Positions 51,302 through 63,027 of a stretch of 64,000 nt of DNA are shown here, in pieces. The position numbers and the translations under genes were made by a program. The notes under the pieces are model-generated. The model was not told the origin of the DNA and did not search any database. It worked only from the letters and a program-made list of their open reading frames with translations. Location of the stretch: assembly GCF_000002995.4 (NCBI RefSeq), contig NW_025062478.1:6114001-6178000 (forward strand). The letters are read 5' to 3'. This DNA is from Brugia malayi. Taxonomy: Eukaryota; Nematoda; Chromadorea; Rhabditida; Onchocercidae. The first letter of the stretch is position 1, and each line of letters starts with the position of its first letter.

Positions 51302-51359
51302 CTTGTTAACAAGGTCGGCTTAATAAGACGTAGCGGTATTATAAATCAATATCGCTACG
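51302..51359. other. palindrome plus 12-bp hairpin, possible structured RNA
   Basis: CTTGTTAACAAG (51302-51313) is a perfect 12-base palindrome. Fifteen bases later, CGTAGCGGTATT (51329-51340) pairs with AATATCGCTACG (51348-51359) over 12 pairs (one G-T) around a seven-base loop. The surrounding 100 bases are GC-richer than the neighbourhood. It could be a small RNA gene or a decayed transposon end; I cannot tell which. Confidence 0.4.
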
Positions 51360-52140
51360 CTGCATGTTTGTTCAAAAAATGTTATCTCTTCTTACTTTTT
51401 TAAAAAATTAGCTTTGAAAAACAAAAATGAACGACCGGCAGTTATCACATCAAAATGAATTAGAACTTCAAGAGCTTTAATGAGGGGAATAATTTCACTT
51501 GGTTGAGGTCGGAAAAGGTACGAAGAGCCTTCGTTGCTAGGAGTTTTAATGACTATCTACCATCACGCATCATTATAAATCTAGTTTTGTGGAGATGATG
51601 CTGGACGACACCTAATCAATCCCATTGTTGTTCTAATTGGCACAATGAGCTTAGGTTAACAATATGGAAGAATCCTACAGATTACTGATTCAAATAATTT
51701 GGCTAAATCTGATTGTCTGATTACCGGTTGAAATCTTGCAACTACTTGCAAAATCTAATCCTTCAGCAACGGATACTGTAGCGAAAAGTGGAAGCGAAAC
51801 TTCACATGCTGTTTTTATGCCATTTTGTGGTCGATTTGAAGAGAGAGCTTTATCAACTTAATCATTAAGTAAAATAAATATTCAAAATCTTTCCGTATGT
51901 AACAACATCTGGAATAAACTTTCAAAGTTTATCCTGAGGTTACGAACCAAAAAAATGATTTTACCCACTTAAATAATCATTTTTATTTCACTCAATTTTA
52001 TAAAAAGTGGAACAGAGAAAAAAGTGAGTGGTTATTTTATAGTTTCTTATCCATTAAAAAAACTTCAAATCCAGTGGATGAGGAATGAAATTGAGAAAAA
52101 AGCTTTTATGTGCAACATGAAGGAATACATAAATTTCTTA

Positions 52141-54708
52141 TTAGCTTTGTTTCTTCTTCAACGGACGGTACTCAGCGACCACAACCGCATGATCCCTTTC
52201 ATATGGTTCCAGCGTCACTTGCTCACGTGGCTTAAACTTTTCCTCCTTTAGTTTATTCACTTCACCAGCAAACACTGCTTCCGGTGCTGCCGTCGAATCA
52301 ATGCAATTCGCCTAAATAAAAATTACAAGCAAGTCATAAAACATACCTAATATATATAGAACTGTCGTTAAATGACCAATTCACTTTCTTAACAAGAAAA
52401 AAGGAAAAATTCCTAGATTAGCAACAGCTGAAAAATCTAGTGTCCAGAAAAAGAAAGTGATCGCTACTCGGCTGTTTGTCCCGTCCTTCGGCTCTATCAC
52501 TTTGTTTATATATGACAAAAAATACTCAGTTCTTAAGAGGAATTGTACACTTTTATGGCTCTTTCATAGTTGAATACATACCCAATTTTTATTTTCCCAA
52601 CTATTTCACACCCGTCATGCCAGTATCATTGGGAGCTAAAATTTAACCTAAAAGCGTTTGGGAAATCTTAATATTTCTAGAAAATTGACTTCACTTGCTG
52701 ATAGTAGTCTCAACTGTTATGCACATAGTAGCAATCATATGTTTGGTCAAATGAGTTGATGATCCTAAGTTCGTTTATGATCTCCCACCATTTTATAAAT
52801 GATGGATGAGTTAAACACAAAAATAAATATATAGTGTAAGACATACAAACATTACATGTATGTAAAATGTGCTTTGCAACGCTAATTATAGCTGTTTCAC
52901 ATGAGGCATATGCAAATGTTCAAATTGGCTTTTCAGGGTGTCATCAACTTTTAAAATGCAATGGGTTTGTAAGAGGATTTAGACAGATAGACCAGAAAGG
53001 ACAAATGAATTACTACAAGCAAAAAAGTAAACGAACCTTAATCGAGATTACAACATGACCGCCATTTTTCAAGAAATGGTGGGCATTTATAGCAACAATT
53101 CTGGCTTGATCAGGCTGCGCTACATCAGAAAATATCGTATCCACCACTCCTACAAAGCATTATTTGATCATTAAAACCAACATCCCAATTTGAATTCCTT
53201 TAGTTTTCTAAGGGAATTAAAATATGTAAAAATATATAACATCTATATAATAGTTACATACCGACAAGCATCCTGTATTTTTGAGGATGACGAGCATCGT
53301 CTACAATGGGAATGATATTTGGTCTCTTTTTTGCTATATTCAACAGATCTCGACCAGATCTATGAGAAAATTCCACGGCATAAACCAAACCATCCTAGAA
53401 AAGTATTTTGGTAAATTTTGAAATTAAATTCATGGATACAGCGGCGATTATGCTTAAAAATAATTGTGATCTGTAACTTACTGGACCAACGATATCAGAG
53501 CAGTGAGATACAGTAGTGCCCGATGCAGCACCCAAATACAGAAGCTTTGATCCCGGTTTGATATGTATATCATCCAAACCACCAAGTATTGAAGCTGCCA
53601 ATTTTGATCGGAAAGGATTCCAAACCCGATATTCAACCTTTTCCTTATCATCATTTTCAATGGACACTCTTTTTTCACCGTACACTGATTCACCAGTAAC
53701 TAAGTTCCGAGTACCCAATGCATCCTCTTTGCCTTTGATGATAAAAACACCTGAATTTGAAAAAGTACAGAAAATTGAATATGGTAATTCTAAAAGGAGC
53801 AGTACCTTGATGAAAAAATAAAAAATTAAATAATAGAGAACACTGTAAATTAATAAAGAATGAAAATGATTAAATTTGGCATTACACGAATATTTTAGCT
53901 AGTGAAACGTTTGTTTTATACAAAACGATGGAAGCAAAGTACAAATGACACTAACCTTCATGTCGGTGTGGCTCGATGATAACCTTTCTGCCACCCCGCA
54001 TTCCTCCACCTCGTCCTCCACCTCGAGGACTTGCACGACCACGCGGTGATCGTCCTCTTCCACTACAAATGAACAAATGATGAAGTTAGCATTCACTTTA
54101 TTTAAAGTCAGTTTAGAAGTTGTTGTTAACAATAGCAAAGCTTACAAACTGATCAGAAAAAGAAAAATTTTACATTTTATCTGTTATCAGTAGCTTATGT
54201 TTGTCAAGAATACAGCCGCCAAAAAATTTTTAGGAAAGCAAACAAACCCTCCGCGAACATCTGCTCCATTCATACCACGAAAGCCTCTTCCACCACCGCC
54301 ACCACTTCTCCTGTCACCAAAACTTCCCATTCCAACACTGTTTTTGTCACCAAAACCACCTCGACCTGGAAGTTTATAATGTCTTCACACAACACGCTGT
54401 TGCAATCACTTTCATGTTCTGATATATATGCAAATAATCAGAGTGATCTTGATTGCAGAAAAAAGAAAGTAATCACCACTTCCTCCTCGGGGTGACCCAC
54501 GAAATCCACCACCTCTTGATAACCCTCGAAAACCACCACCACCTCTCGGGGAACCTCGAAAGCCAACTCCATCTGAAAAATACTAACAAAGTAGTCATCA
54601 ATATTAAACGAAAATCAGGGAGATCAAAGCTCGAGTGGAATGTTCAGTAAATGCGCAAAACTTACTGGTACTGGCGCCTCCTCTCGGTACATGAGCTGGA
54701 TATCCCAT
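52141..54708 (-). CDS. fib-1: fibrillarin, rRNA 2'-O-methyltransferase of box C/D snoRNPs (complete, 8 exons)
   Basis: This nucleolar enzyme uses S-adenosylmethionine to methylate rRNA ribose 2'-OH groups guided by box C/D snoRNAs. Exons in transcript order: 54708-54666, 54572-54477, 54365-54248, 54062-53956, 53750-53482, 53394-53262, 53149-53037 and 52311-52141. They make 1050 nt (349 aa), in frame throughout. Residues 1-110 form a Gly/Arg-rich GAR domain (repeats of [25 protein letters not shown]) split over four exons. Then [19 protein letters not shown] leads into the methyltransferase domain: [15 protein letters not shown] (SAM loop), [39 protein letters not shown] and [20 protein letters not shown]. 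It ends [14 protein letters not shown]. The 5' UTR acceptor TTTAATTTCAG (54721-54722) lies 12 bases before the ATG, and GTGAGT at 54860 would make a 139-nt leader intron; trans-splicing at the same site is equally possible. Confidence 0.97.
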
Positions 54709-55515
54709 TGTATAGTCTTTCTGAAATTAAAGTAACTTGGAGAATATTTTCGACTTAAAAACAAGTAAACGACAGTAACAATGGAGAATATCACACACAT
54801 AAAACATCTCGCAGATAGAAACTATATAACAGGACGAGATGTCAATCTTTGAGTACTCACCGAAAACGAAGACAGAAAGACGAAAGGCTGGTGGAAATAA
54901 AATGAGCATTGTTGTCGGACGACACACGAGTCAAGGAATGCGGTCTACGTTCACGATGAGATGGATAAAAGAGGCAGTTCCCTGGTTCGTCCCCTGGTAC
55001 CTGAGACACCAATACAGCACAGCACACGCAACTTATTCCCGGAAGTAAAACATCCAGAAAACCCGTGCGAGTATGAAGAGCAAACAGGAAAATGGACAAT
55101 AGCTGGAAACCCACGCACTGCCACACGAATTTTGCCTTTCTCAGCCTAAACTTCCCACACAGACGTCGTATTTCATAATGTGTTAATTTAACGATGATGG
55201 GATGGTTCGCCACTAGATGAGAAGGAATTCCGAGACTTCTCGCACTCTCTCATCAAATGTAGTGTATTTCTATATTACTCTTGTTCTTTATCGTCTCCTG
55301 TCAGATAACAATCACTTAATTGCTACCTCTTCTTAGTCTACAACAGCACGTGTTCTCTTATAAATTCTTTTAATCTCTGTTGCATCCTGGTTACAATATA
55401 ATTTTTATTCGTAATTGATTGTCTTCTGAAGAGTGTTTTGAGCAGGTTGATATGTTGCAGGTGTTGTTGGATAGGGAATTTGTAGTGAAGATTGGGAGGT
55501 GTTGTGGTGGCGAGG
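54709..55515. promoter_or_regulatory. shared divergent promoter/leader region of fibrillarin and the SANT-like gene
   Basis: About 0.8 kb separates the start codons of two divergent genes. It includes the fibrillarin leader intron (54722-54860) with a GTGAGT donor and TTTCAG acceptor on the minus strand. On the plus side a TTGCAG at 55455-55460 precedes the first ATG of the right-hand gene and could be a trans-splice acceptor. The 118-codon minus ORF at 54857-55213 runs through this leader in a frame that does not continue into fibrillarin, so I treat it as non-coding. Confidence 0.5.
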
Positions 55516-58500
55516 ATGAGTTCTGATGAAGGATGTCGTCCTCTTCGCGGGAAAGTGCTATTACCAGCGAGTGGTGTACTAACTGAAGATGGCATTCCTT
55601 TCTATCATTTGATACGGTATGCGCTGAAACCGATTCATTTACAACGAGTTAAGCAGTGTGGTTCGTTTTCATACTTTTCCTTCACGTATTTCACTTCATG
55701 GCTAAAGGCGAAGAAAATGTTTAAGTGGGAAATTGACGCATTTATTGACTTTACTCACAATACTTATTCATTTGCAAGTCAAAAATGTCGATGATGATAT
55801 ACTCATATTTTACACAGTTCACATCCAAAATGGATTTTACGACATTTCTTCCGCCAATTAGTGATGTGTTGAAATTTCAAGTATTTATTTAAGGGATCGA
55901 ACTGAAAATTGGGCAGTTTTCAAATGAAGAAAATAATCTACTTGAAAGGGTTTGATTTATTTCTTAACATTTTCTAAAAAGCCATATCTGATTCGTCCCT
56001 CCTCATCTATTTGTAATTGCGATTCTGGTATGCTAGGAATTCTTTATCATTTGTTTGGAAAAGTTCCTTATATTTAAATATATAAAGTGTTCGATTTTTT
56101 TAGAACTGGGAGAGATATGCAGCAGCAAATAATGTCGATTGCAGTCGAGCTTATGAATTTGCAGGCGGTTATAGTAGAGAAATGGATGCGGATGAACGGA
56201 CCAATCTATTAGTCTTTCAGAACAAAACTAATTTTGTCCCGGCAATGTGTAAGTAGTTTTCACATGTTGATGGAAAGAAAAAGTGTTGTGTTATCTTTTT
56301 ATGTTTCAATTAAAATATTTTATTAGCTCAATGATGTTACAATAGAGAATTTTTTCCATCAAAAAACTGTAAATCACTGCAGCTTTAATATTATTCGTAC
56401 TGTTTAGTTTTAACAGATGTAATTTTTTTTAAGTTGTCATTTTCAATCGTAATCGTTTCTTAGGTGAAGGACTCAATGATCGGACAGGACGACAGGTGAT
56501 TAGCAGAATGTTGATTATGTACCATCCGGGTGAAAAAAACAGGTGCCATTATGTTTTTATTTACTGATTTGTTTTTTTTTTTTTCAAATGTTTGCAGATC
56601 CTATATTAGTGCTTTTGAAAGTAAACAAAAAGTAGTTTTAAGAAAAAAAGTAAAAAACTTTGAGAGCAAAAAAGAGATGCTGAATGATTTTTTTTTTCAT
56701 GATGAAAAAATTAAAGTGGTATGGTTATGGATCAAATTTTTTCATAGAATAGATTTAAGAATTTCCTTAATCTATTTCTATGAACCTATTTTTAAAAATT
56801 ACACATTGGTTTTCTTAAAGGATCATTTGTTTTTCATGTAAAGGCTAGAATGGAACAATGAACTAGAGGAACAATTTGAGAAGTTGTATGCTGAAGGTTG
56901 CTCATCCCGGGCTATAAGTATTCGTTTGCAGCGATCCAAGGCCGAAATAGATTATCGAATTAATTTATTGAGAAGGAGAACGGAAAAACCATGTGATTTT
57001 GACGACTATGATACTGAATTGACTGATAGTGCTCGACAAGTTCTTTATGGTATTACATTTTTGATTTTTTTACATATTTTTATAGTGTTATTATTCATAT
57101 TTCTTGATTATTAAGACAGGATTGCCTATGTACTGCTTATATACCGTTTTTTTTTTTTTCCTTTTTTCTCTTAGATCGTTTATAAATAGTTACATTTGCA
57201 AATTTCACGCTTGATATTTCTTCAAGCTCACAGTCACTTTTTTTTTCTTTTAATTGTTATCGGAAAGAAACAGCATTTTAATTTTTTTGAAGGTTTTGTA
57301 ACCAAATGGTTGCTTCCTAGAAATTGTCCTTCCGAATTAGAAGAAATGTTGCCAGAAAAAGAAACATGGAATGTGGCTGATTTTGCTTTACTGCAGGATC
57401 AGGAAAAGGCTATTTCGTATTTGCCCTGGCTTTCACTTACTTGGAAAATGTTACGTCCTGTTCCTGTGATCAAAAAATTGTGGTATCAGTTTTTATTTTT
57501 ATATAAATATTGTATGATGCTACCTCTTTTAAAAAGCATTTTTTTTTTTAAAATAAAGATCAAGTTTTTTTCTTTCATATTGTACTTATATACAAACGTT
57601 TGCCATCTAAATACTAGGTTTTTACCTTCAACCATGTTTTTTGCTAGCCTTATCATTTTAGTAATCGCTATGTAAGTCATTGTGATATGCAAGCGAAAAT
57701 TGCCTAATTCATGACAATATGACTGATCTTGAAGCACTGTATCGTGATTTTCTGTGTATCACTATTAGTGAGGCTGTTAATGAAGGCCAGTATTCGGAAT
57801 TCTGAATTTTCAAGAAACAAATACTTTTATCGTAGGTTGAAAGAGGTCGATAGATTACGTGCAACATGTGAAAGATTTAATGGCGATACAGAAAAGGCTA
57901 CAGATGCTTGCATGCCAAAACTTCCTCTAATAAGTGTTGGCGAATATAGACGTGCTCTAAGTTTGTTTCTGGAACAAAAACCAATGTTCCCAAGTCGTAT
58001 TGATATTGAACAGTTACAAAGGAGGTAAGACCTTCAGTTGTTTTTAGTGCTTTGATGTGACGGCAATATTAGTTACCGGTTACGAACAATGACCCATATT
58101 TGATTTTAGACGCGATTTGTTATTCTTTATATAATTAATTTCGATTTCTTCGGTTATAAATCTCAATCGCTAGTCAGTTTTTGTAATTTGATTCCATGTT
58201 TGGGAACATGAGTAGCAGTAGAGGTCTGTATATGCTAGTACTACTTTCGTATTTAAAATCTAAGAAATTTAAATTCCAGAATCGAGGAGGAAAATTTAGT
58301 CGGATATTGCACAAATGGTTTAATTGAAGGTGAATTTCTGAAAAGAATGTTGTGCGGTCATATTGTTAATTTTAGACATGCCACAAGGACAATGAATTTC
58401 AACTGTGTTGGTAAGCTCTTTTAAACGAAATTATTCTCTGAAAATTTTTCTACAAAGTTGGAGGAAATTATTAGATACTTATTAGCTTCTTCAAAAACTG

Positions 58501-59552
58501 TAATGTTTCGGAATTAAATGTTGTATAACTTTCTTAACTTATTAGTAAGTGTAAAATTGAATACCTACCAACAGAAACATTTCGCCTGCACAATTTTCAG
58601 ATTGGATTACCGTTCTGATCGAGTATCTGACGCATTTGGATGGAAGCCTCAGGAAGTGGCACTATAGTATGAAGTATGTAAGAGAACTTATTTCACAAAA
58701 ATTGGAAAAAAAACATGAAAATGTTCTAATTAGCAGTAATGATACTATGAACGCTGATGAGAATAATTCACTTTCTTATTCAGCAGCATTTAACAGGGCT
58801 CATAAATATGAACAAAAAAACTGCATATCATATATTAGTGATCTAGAAGTACACAACACAAATAGTCAAAAACTTGTAACAAATAAGGGATCTACTGCCT
58901 CTGATTTTTATACTGAATACTTCACCGAAAAATTAAGAAATCTTATCGAGTCTCGAATTATATTGTTTGATGAACAACAGCAACGAAATTTTGCGAAAAA
59001 ATTAAGGAAGATAATGAAGAAGGATGAGAAATTAGAAGCATTGCGAGGATTGATTGAGAAAATGATTTCCATCCTGGAAGATGAGCAAAAAATGAATTTG
59101 ATCAGAAAACACGAAAAGATCATAAGAAGATTCCAGAAAATGCAGGGAGCGAGAAGTACGCAAAGTGACGTTCACTGTGATTTTAATGAAGCGGAAATGC
59201 CTAATAAAATTTGCAATGGAAAAGATGAGACAAGAAACTATAGCTATTCTGAAGGAGTTGCTGGAATGATCCAAGAGACAAAGATGTTATATTCTGATAT
59301 TGGTTTTAATATGAGTGGTTCATTGGAAAAGGATGAAGCAAATAGTAAAGGAGAATCAAGACGACGGAAATAGGAATTGGTGGGGACTCTATTTTATCAG
59401 GGCTAAATGAGCTAGTAAAGCCAGTTCAAGAATCACAGTGTGGCATTGTGGACATCTTTCCATCTCCAGCAAGAAAGTGTAAAGGAATTAAACATGAAAG
59501 GAGAGGAAATTATGATACCATTACTAAATTCTTTAGCATACTGAATGCGTAG
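55516..59552 (+). CDS. unrecognised, probably nuclear protein with SANT/Myb-like segment and C-terminal PCNA-box-like motif (10 exons)
   Basis: I cannot name the family. Exons: 55516-55647, 56104-56248, 56464-56542, 56598-56620, 56849-57049, 57293-57482, 57836-58024, 58280-58410, 58601-59344 and 59401-59552. Together they make 1986 nt (661 aa), in phase throughout. A segment near residues 127-175 (EKWNNELEEQFEKLYAEGCS, then IRLQRSKAEIDYRINLLRRR) resembles a SANT/Myb helix set. Residues ~230-410 are a globular Trp-rich region. The large ninth exon is Lys/Glu-rich and probably coiled coil. Without the last 56-nt intron (59345-59400, GTAAAG..TTATCAG) the frame stops at 59373 (620 aa). With it, the protein ends in YDTITKFF at 649-656, a variant of the PCNA-binding box with Tyr for Gln. 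The 56598-56620 exon is less certain; splicing 56542 to 56845 is an in-frame alternative. Confidence 0.78.
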
Positions 59553-60349
59553 CAATTGAATTTCGAATAGCCTTGTTATTCTCTTTTTTATTATCATAAC
59601 ATGGAGGCAAAATTTTGATTATGATTATAGTGAACTTTGTTAACATATATACATTGGATTGTCTGGCTTTTTGTATTTAATGGCTACCCTGAACTATCTA
59701 CTTTTTTTTTCTTTTTATAAGCTTAATTCTAACAGACCAGTATATGCTTTTTTACATGATTTTGAATTTTGAAAACTTTGTGATTTCTAATCTCTGATCA
59801 AAACTGCTAATGAGAAAATCATATGAATCGGTTTTTATTTCTTACTGAATATGAAGAATTTGTAAGAGTCATTGACTTCAGTGTTAATATATACATTTAT
59901 AACTCTTTTTGTTTGCAGAGAACTGGATGTTTAGACATTTTTTGTTGAACATATACTTCTTTAGTTTGCTGATAACTGATTTGAATAAGCGCATTGAAAC
60001 AACTTTCCCCAGCTAGTCATCTTTATTAAGGTTTATAAGAGTTGTTGCAAGGATGTATTTGGAACAATCTGCATGTTTCATTTAAAAGCTACTTCTCATT
60101 ATTAGGATGTTTTTACGCTGATCATATCTCTTCATAATGATGCAATTTAACAGCAGAATACTAAGAACGCAAATTGACAATTTATGAGTAATCAGTTGAG
60201 TACCTAATAAAACAAATAATGAACGAAAATGTGTGTAGTCGACGACAAATATTTCTAAATGGTGTGGTCAGTTGCTTTGAAGTTATAGTTATATCTTTTA
60301 TATATTTACGTATTGCTCATACACTCCGCTGACATAATTCATTCAAGGC
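59553..60349. other. non-coding spacer between convergent genes
   Basis: The spacer is AT-rich sequence between the SANT-like gene (plus) and the minus-strand genes. It presumably contains both 3' UTRs. I see no gene. Confidence 0.6.
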
Positions 60350-60535
60350 TTACATTTTACGCAGTTTTGATGCAACACCCTTCATATAAGCGTTGGATTG
60401 AGAAATAATGTGAGCCAATTGTTGTTGAAAAAGTGTGCAGACATCCTCCTCAACCCTTTCGAAATTAATATTTGCTTGTATTTCAGACTTTTCCCAAAAC
60501 CTGTCAAAATCCACTGAAGTTTCTGACCTCAACAT
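60350..60535 (-). CDS. possible small coiled-coil protein (61 aa), unknown
   Basis: A single-exon ORF starts at an ATG that directly follows an in-frame stop. It codes for a charged, helical-looking peptide (FERVEEDVCTLFQQQLAHII ... KGVASKLRKM) with a non-random composition. It lies about 450 bases downstream of the proteasome beta-5 stop on the same strand, so it could be a downstream operon gene or the last exon of one whose 5' exons I cannot see. An in-frame TTTTGACAG acceptor inside the ORF would allow the latter. The function is unknown. Confidence 0.35.
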   Translation of the reverse strand: MLRSETSVDFDRFWEKSEIQANINFERVEEDVCTLFQQQLAHIISQSNAYMKGVASKLRKM

Positions 60536-60989
60536 TTAGTAGTTCCCTTTGTAGGTCACCAAAGTGACATGTTTCCCGGGCAGTCATATAAAACTGACGG
60601 TCTAGAAATATTTGCACGACTTATAAGCAGCTTTGAGATTTCAACAGATTTTAGAGCTTTATAAGATATACCGATGAATTATTAGGTCAAAATTGACGGA
60701 ACTTTCTTGGTTAGTAAACTCTGGTTAAAAACTCCGATGCAGCTTTTGTTATTGAAGCTATGTGTAAGAGATTTTCACTACAGCACTGGTGTCGTAGCAG
60801 TACTAAAAAATCCCAAGAAAGCGAATTGATTTCCTGTGAGCCGATTTCGATATCCAAAACCATTAGATGCATGCAAGTTCTAAATCGATTTAAAAGCAAA
60901 GAATAAGGGCAGATTCTGTACCAACCTTTCATTTACATAAAAGAGAACAATAATCAACACATGTGTTATGAAGTGTTTTTAAAAAGTAA

Positions 60990-63027
60990 TTATATTTCTA
61001 TTTCGGGTTCGTAAGCAATATCTCGTCCAAGCTCAGTAGCAAATTCGTAGTACAGCTGGGAAACATCAAATGCTGGAAAGCGAATTTTCTCGGTCGGCGA
61101 AATGTGCACCACTGCAAGAAACAATAATATTTCAAACATAACAGAAGTACAGTACAACTAGAAGCATATAAAATAGCCCAAACTACAGATATGTAAACTA
61201 TGCAACTATTAAAAAGGAAGAGAACTGACTATTGCAAACACCGCCAGAACCGGTATCACGATAAGTAGCATGCATTATTCCTCGCCGACCCAGTTTGTAT
61301 GCTTCTTCATCTGTCATTTTAGGACGGTAAAAATTGTCTAGGATACCATAAGCACTGAAATAAGCGAACATCTTGGCAAAACATATATTTTTACTCTCAA
61401 TTTTCCCGAAAACATTGACATTAGCTCCCGGCGCATTTGCGCAGAAATCCATTCATCCAGTCCAAAAATTCGAAAAGCTTCGTCCTAGCATTAATTAAAC
61501 AGTTTTAATAATTCAAATATATGCAAAACACACCTCAGTGAACCTGAACCTATGCTACACAGTCTTAACTGAATGCGCTGTCCTTCACTGTCAACTTTAA
61601 AAATCGCAGGACCACGCTTGTCATAGCCAGCAATCATGGAGCCCTGAAAAAATAATTAGAGTTTTAATAAACATTCTAACTGCTTCGATATCAATAATTT
61701 CATAACCAACACATCTGGACGAAGTACATGATGGTTTCAAAGCAAAAACATTATAATTTAAAAGAACACATCTCCTTGAATTTCAACAACACTTTCATAA
61801 AAATCTAACAAGTTTAAGTTGGTAATATCGACTCAAAAGTTTCAGAGAGTTTGTAAAAGAATAGTAAGGTAAATATGCTAAAAATTAGTAAAAAAACACC
61901 ACTCACGACTGATAGTCCATGGTTTCGATAAGAATATAAAACATTCTGGAAATATTTGCTTGCAGCAGCCACAGTAATTTCCGTTTTTTCTCGAAGCTCG
62001 TACAGTCTAAAAAGTTTTTTTTTTTACTTATTTGATCTTTTATTTACGACAGGATAATGGGAAAAAAAATTTATATACAATAAAAATCACACAATAAACT
62101 AACGTGCAATATTTAGCAACTATACGTGTCCAAAATTGACAGTCGGCGGCACCACCAGCCATAGTTGCCACCATTCGATCGCCGATGTCCAGTATTTTCA
62201 TAACACTCTTGGACGCTGTAAGGAATCTCAACTTACAATAAATTCTAAACTTTCCAAGTTATGCAGCTCAGAAAACTTTTAGGTTTTCATCAGAAATTAA
62301 TAAAAATAGATCTGGATGAAATCTGATTACATATGTATTCTCCAGCAGATGCACGCGAATCCACAGCAACTATAATCCCTCCTTTATCTGCTGGCGTTTT
62401 TGGCTCATAGATGAATGCAAGTGTTGTAGTTCCTTTCAAAAACTGCAAATTCTTTGCACCCGAATGTTTGCCGAAATGTGATTCGACAAATTCAGCAGGC
62501 TGAAAGAATAGAAATCCAACGACATAAAAGCACTTCTTATTAGTGTAATCGAAAGATTAAAAGAATAATGATATGTGTTACATACTTGCGCAACACGAGG
62601 CTTACTTTCTAAAATGACAAAAAAGTCCTTAGATCTCGTTTAAATGATGTTTTTCTAAAATACATTGAAACAAGAATACAAAATCGATAAAACAAAGATT
62701 ACAGCACACACAGAGAGAACTTCTTTGTTTAATGAAACTTCTGAAACTTGAACATCAATATTAGCTAGTACTAAAAACTTCCCTAATCAATATGCTGCCT
62801 TCTGATGGTGCAAAAATAATCAAACTGTTCCGTTAAGTACATTCGACATTATATTTCTCGTTGCTCCTACAATACATGATTTTTTTCTATGTGGCATTTA
62901 CATGACTGAATAGACTGAAGGAGTTACTTACTGTTCCATATGGAGGCTGCATGAAGTACAAGTCGTCTATGACTGGCTCGTGAAGGTCACGCTGTGGCAC
63001 GTCATCACCTACGCTGCCGACTAACAT
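60990..63027 (-). CDS. pbs-5: 20S proteasome subunit beta type-5 (chymotrypsin-like), complete, 7 exons
   Basis: This catalytic subunit of the 20S core cleaves after hydrophobic residues. Exons in transcript order: 63027-62932, 62499-62331, 62215-62104, 62006-61907, 61643-61534, 61354-61230 and 61111-60990. They make 834 nt (277 aa), in frame. Residues 1-55 are the propeptide, ending in Gly55. Autocatalytic cleavage before Thr56 gives the active N-terminus TTTLAF. Asp79 ([11 protein letters not shown]) is the usual Asp17 and the SSKSVMKI lysine corresponds to Lys33. Further signatures are [36 protein letters not shown], the GSGS loop split by an intron, and [19 protein letters not shown]. Seven extra residues lie between strand 1 and Asp17 compared with vertebrate beta-5. 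A TTTCTACAG just before the ATG could be a trans-splice site. Confidence 0.97.

Larger units (their letters stand above)
43216..52140. other. 9 kb gene-poor region
   Basis: The sequence lies upstream of the dopamine receptor and downstream of fibrillarin. It contains only AT-rich sequence and short ORFs without convincing exon borders, so part is presumably receptor promoter. Noted inside it are a GA-rich run (44088-44120), a TCAA run (45221-45238) and a hairpin cluster at about 51.3 kb. Confidence 0.6.

Noticed and set aside
54857..55213. 118-codon minus-strand ORF upstream of fibrillarin
   Set aside because: It lies in the leader region; after splicing at 54860/54722 its frame does not match fibrillarin. 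Composition is unremarkable and it overlaps plus-strand ORFs.
58636..59373. 245-codon ORF read as a gene of its own
   Set aside because: It is the ninth exon of the SANT-like gene. The frame continues upstream to the acceptor at 58600, and the stop at 59373 lies in a short intron.
61198..61452. 84-codon minus-strand ORF starting MDFCANAPG over pbs-5
   Set aside because: Only its second half (61354-61230) is a real pbs-5 exon; the N-terminal part is intron, shown by the TTATTTCAG acceptor that restores the conserved GSGS..AYG sequence in phase.
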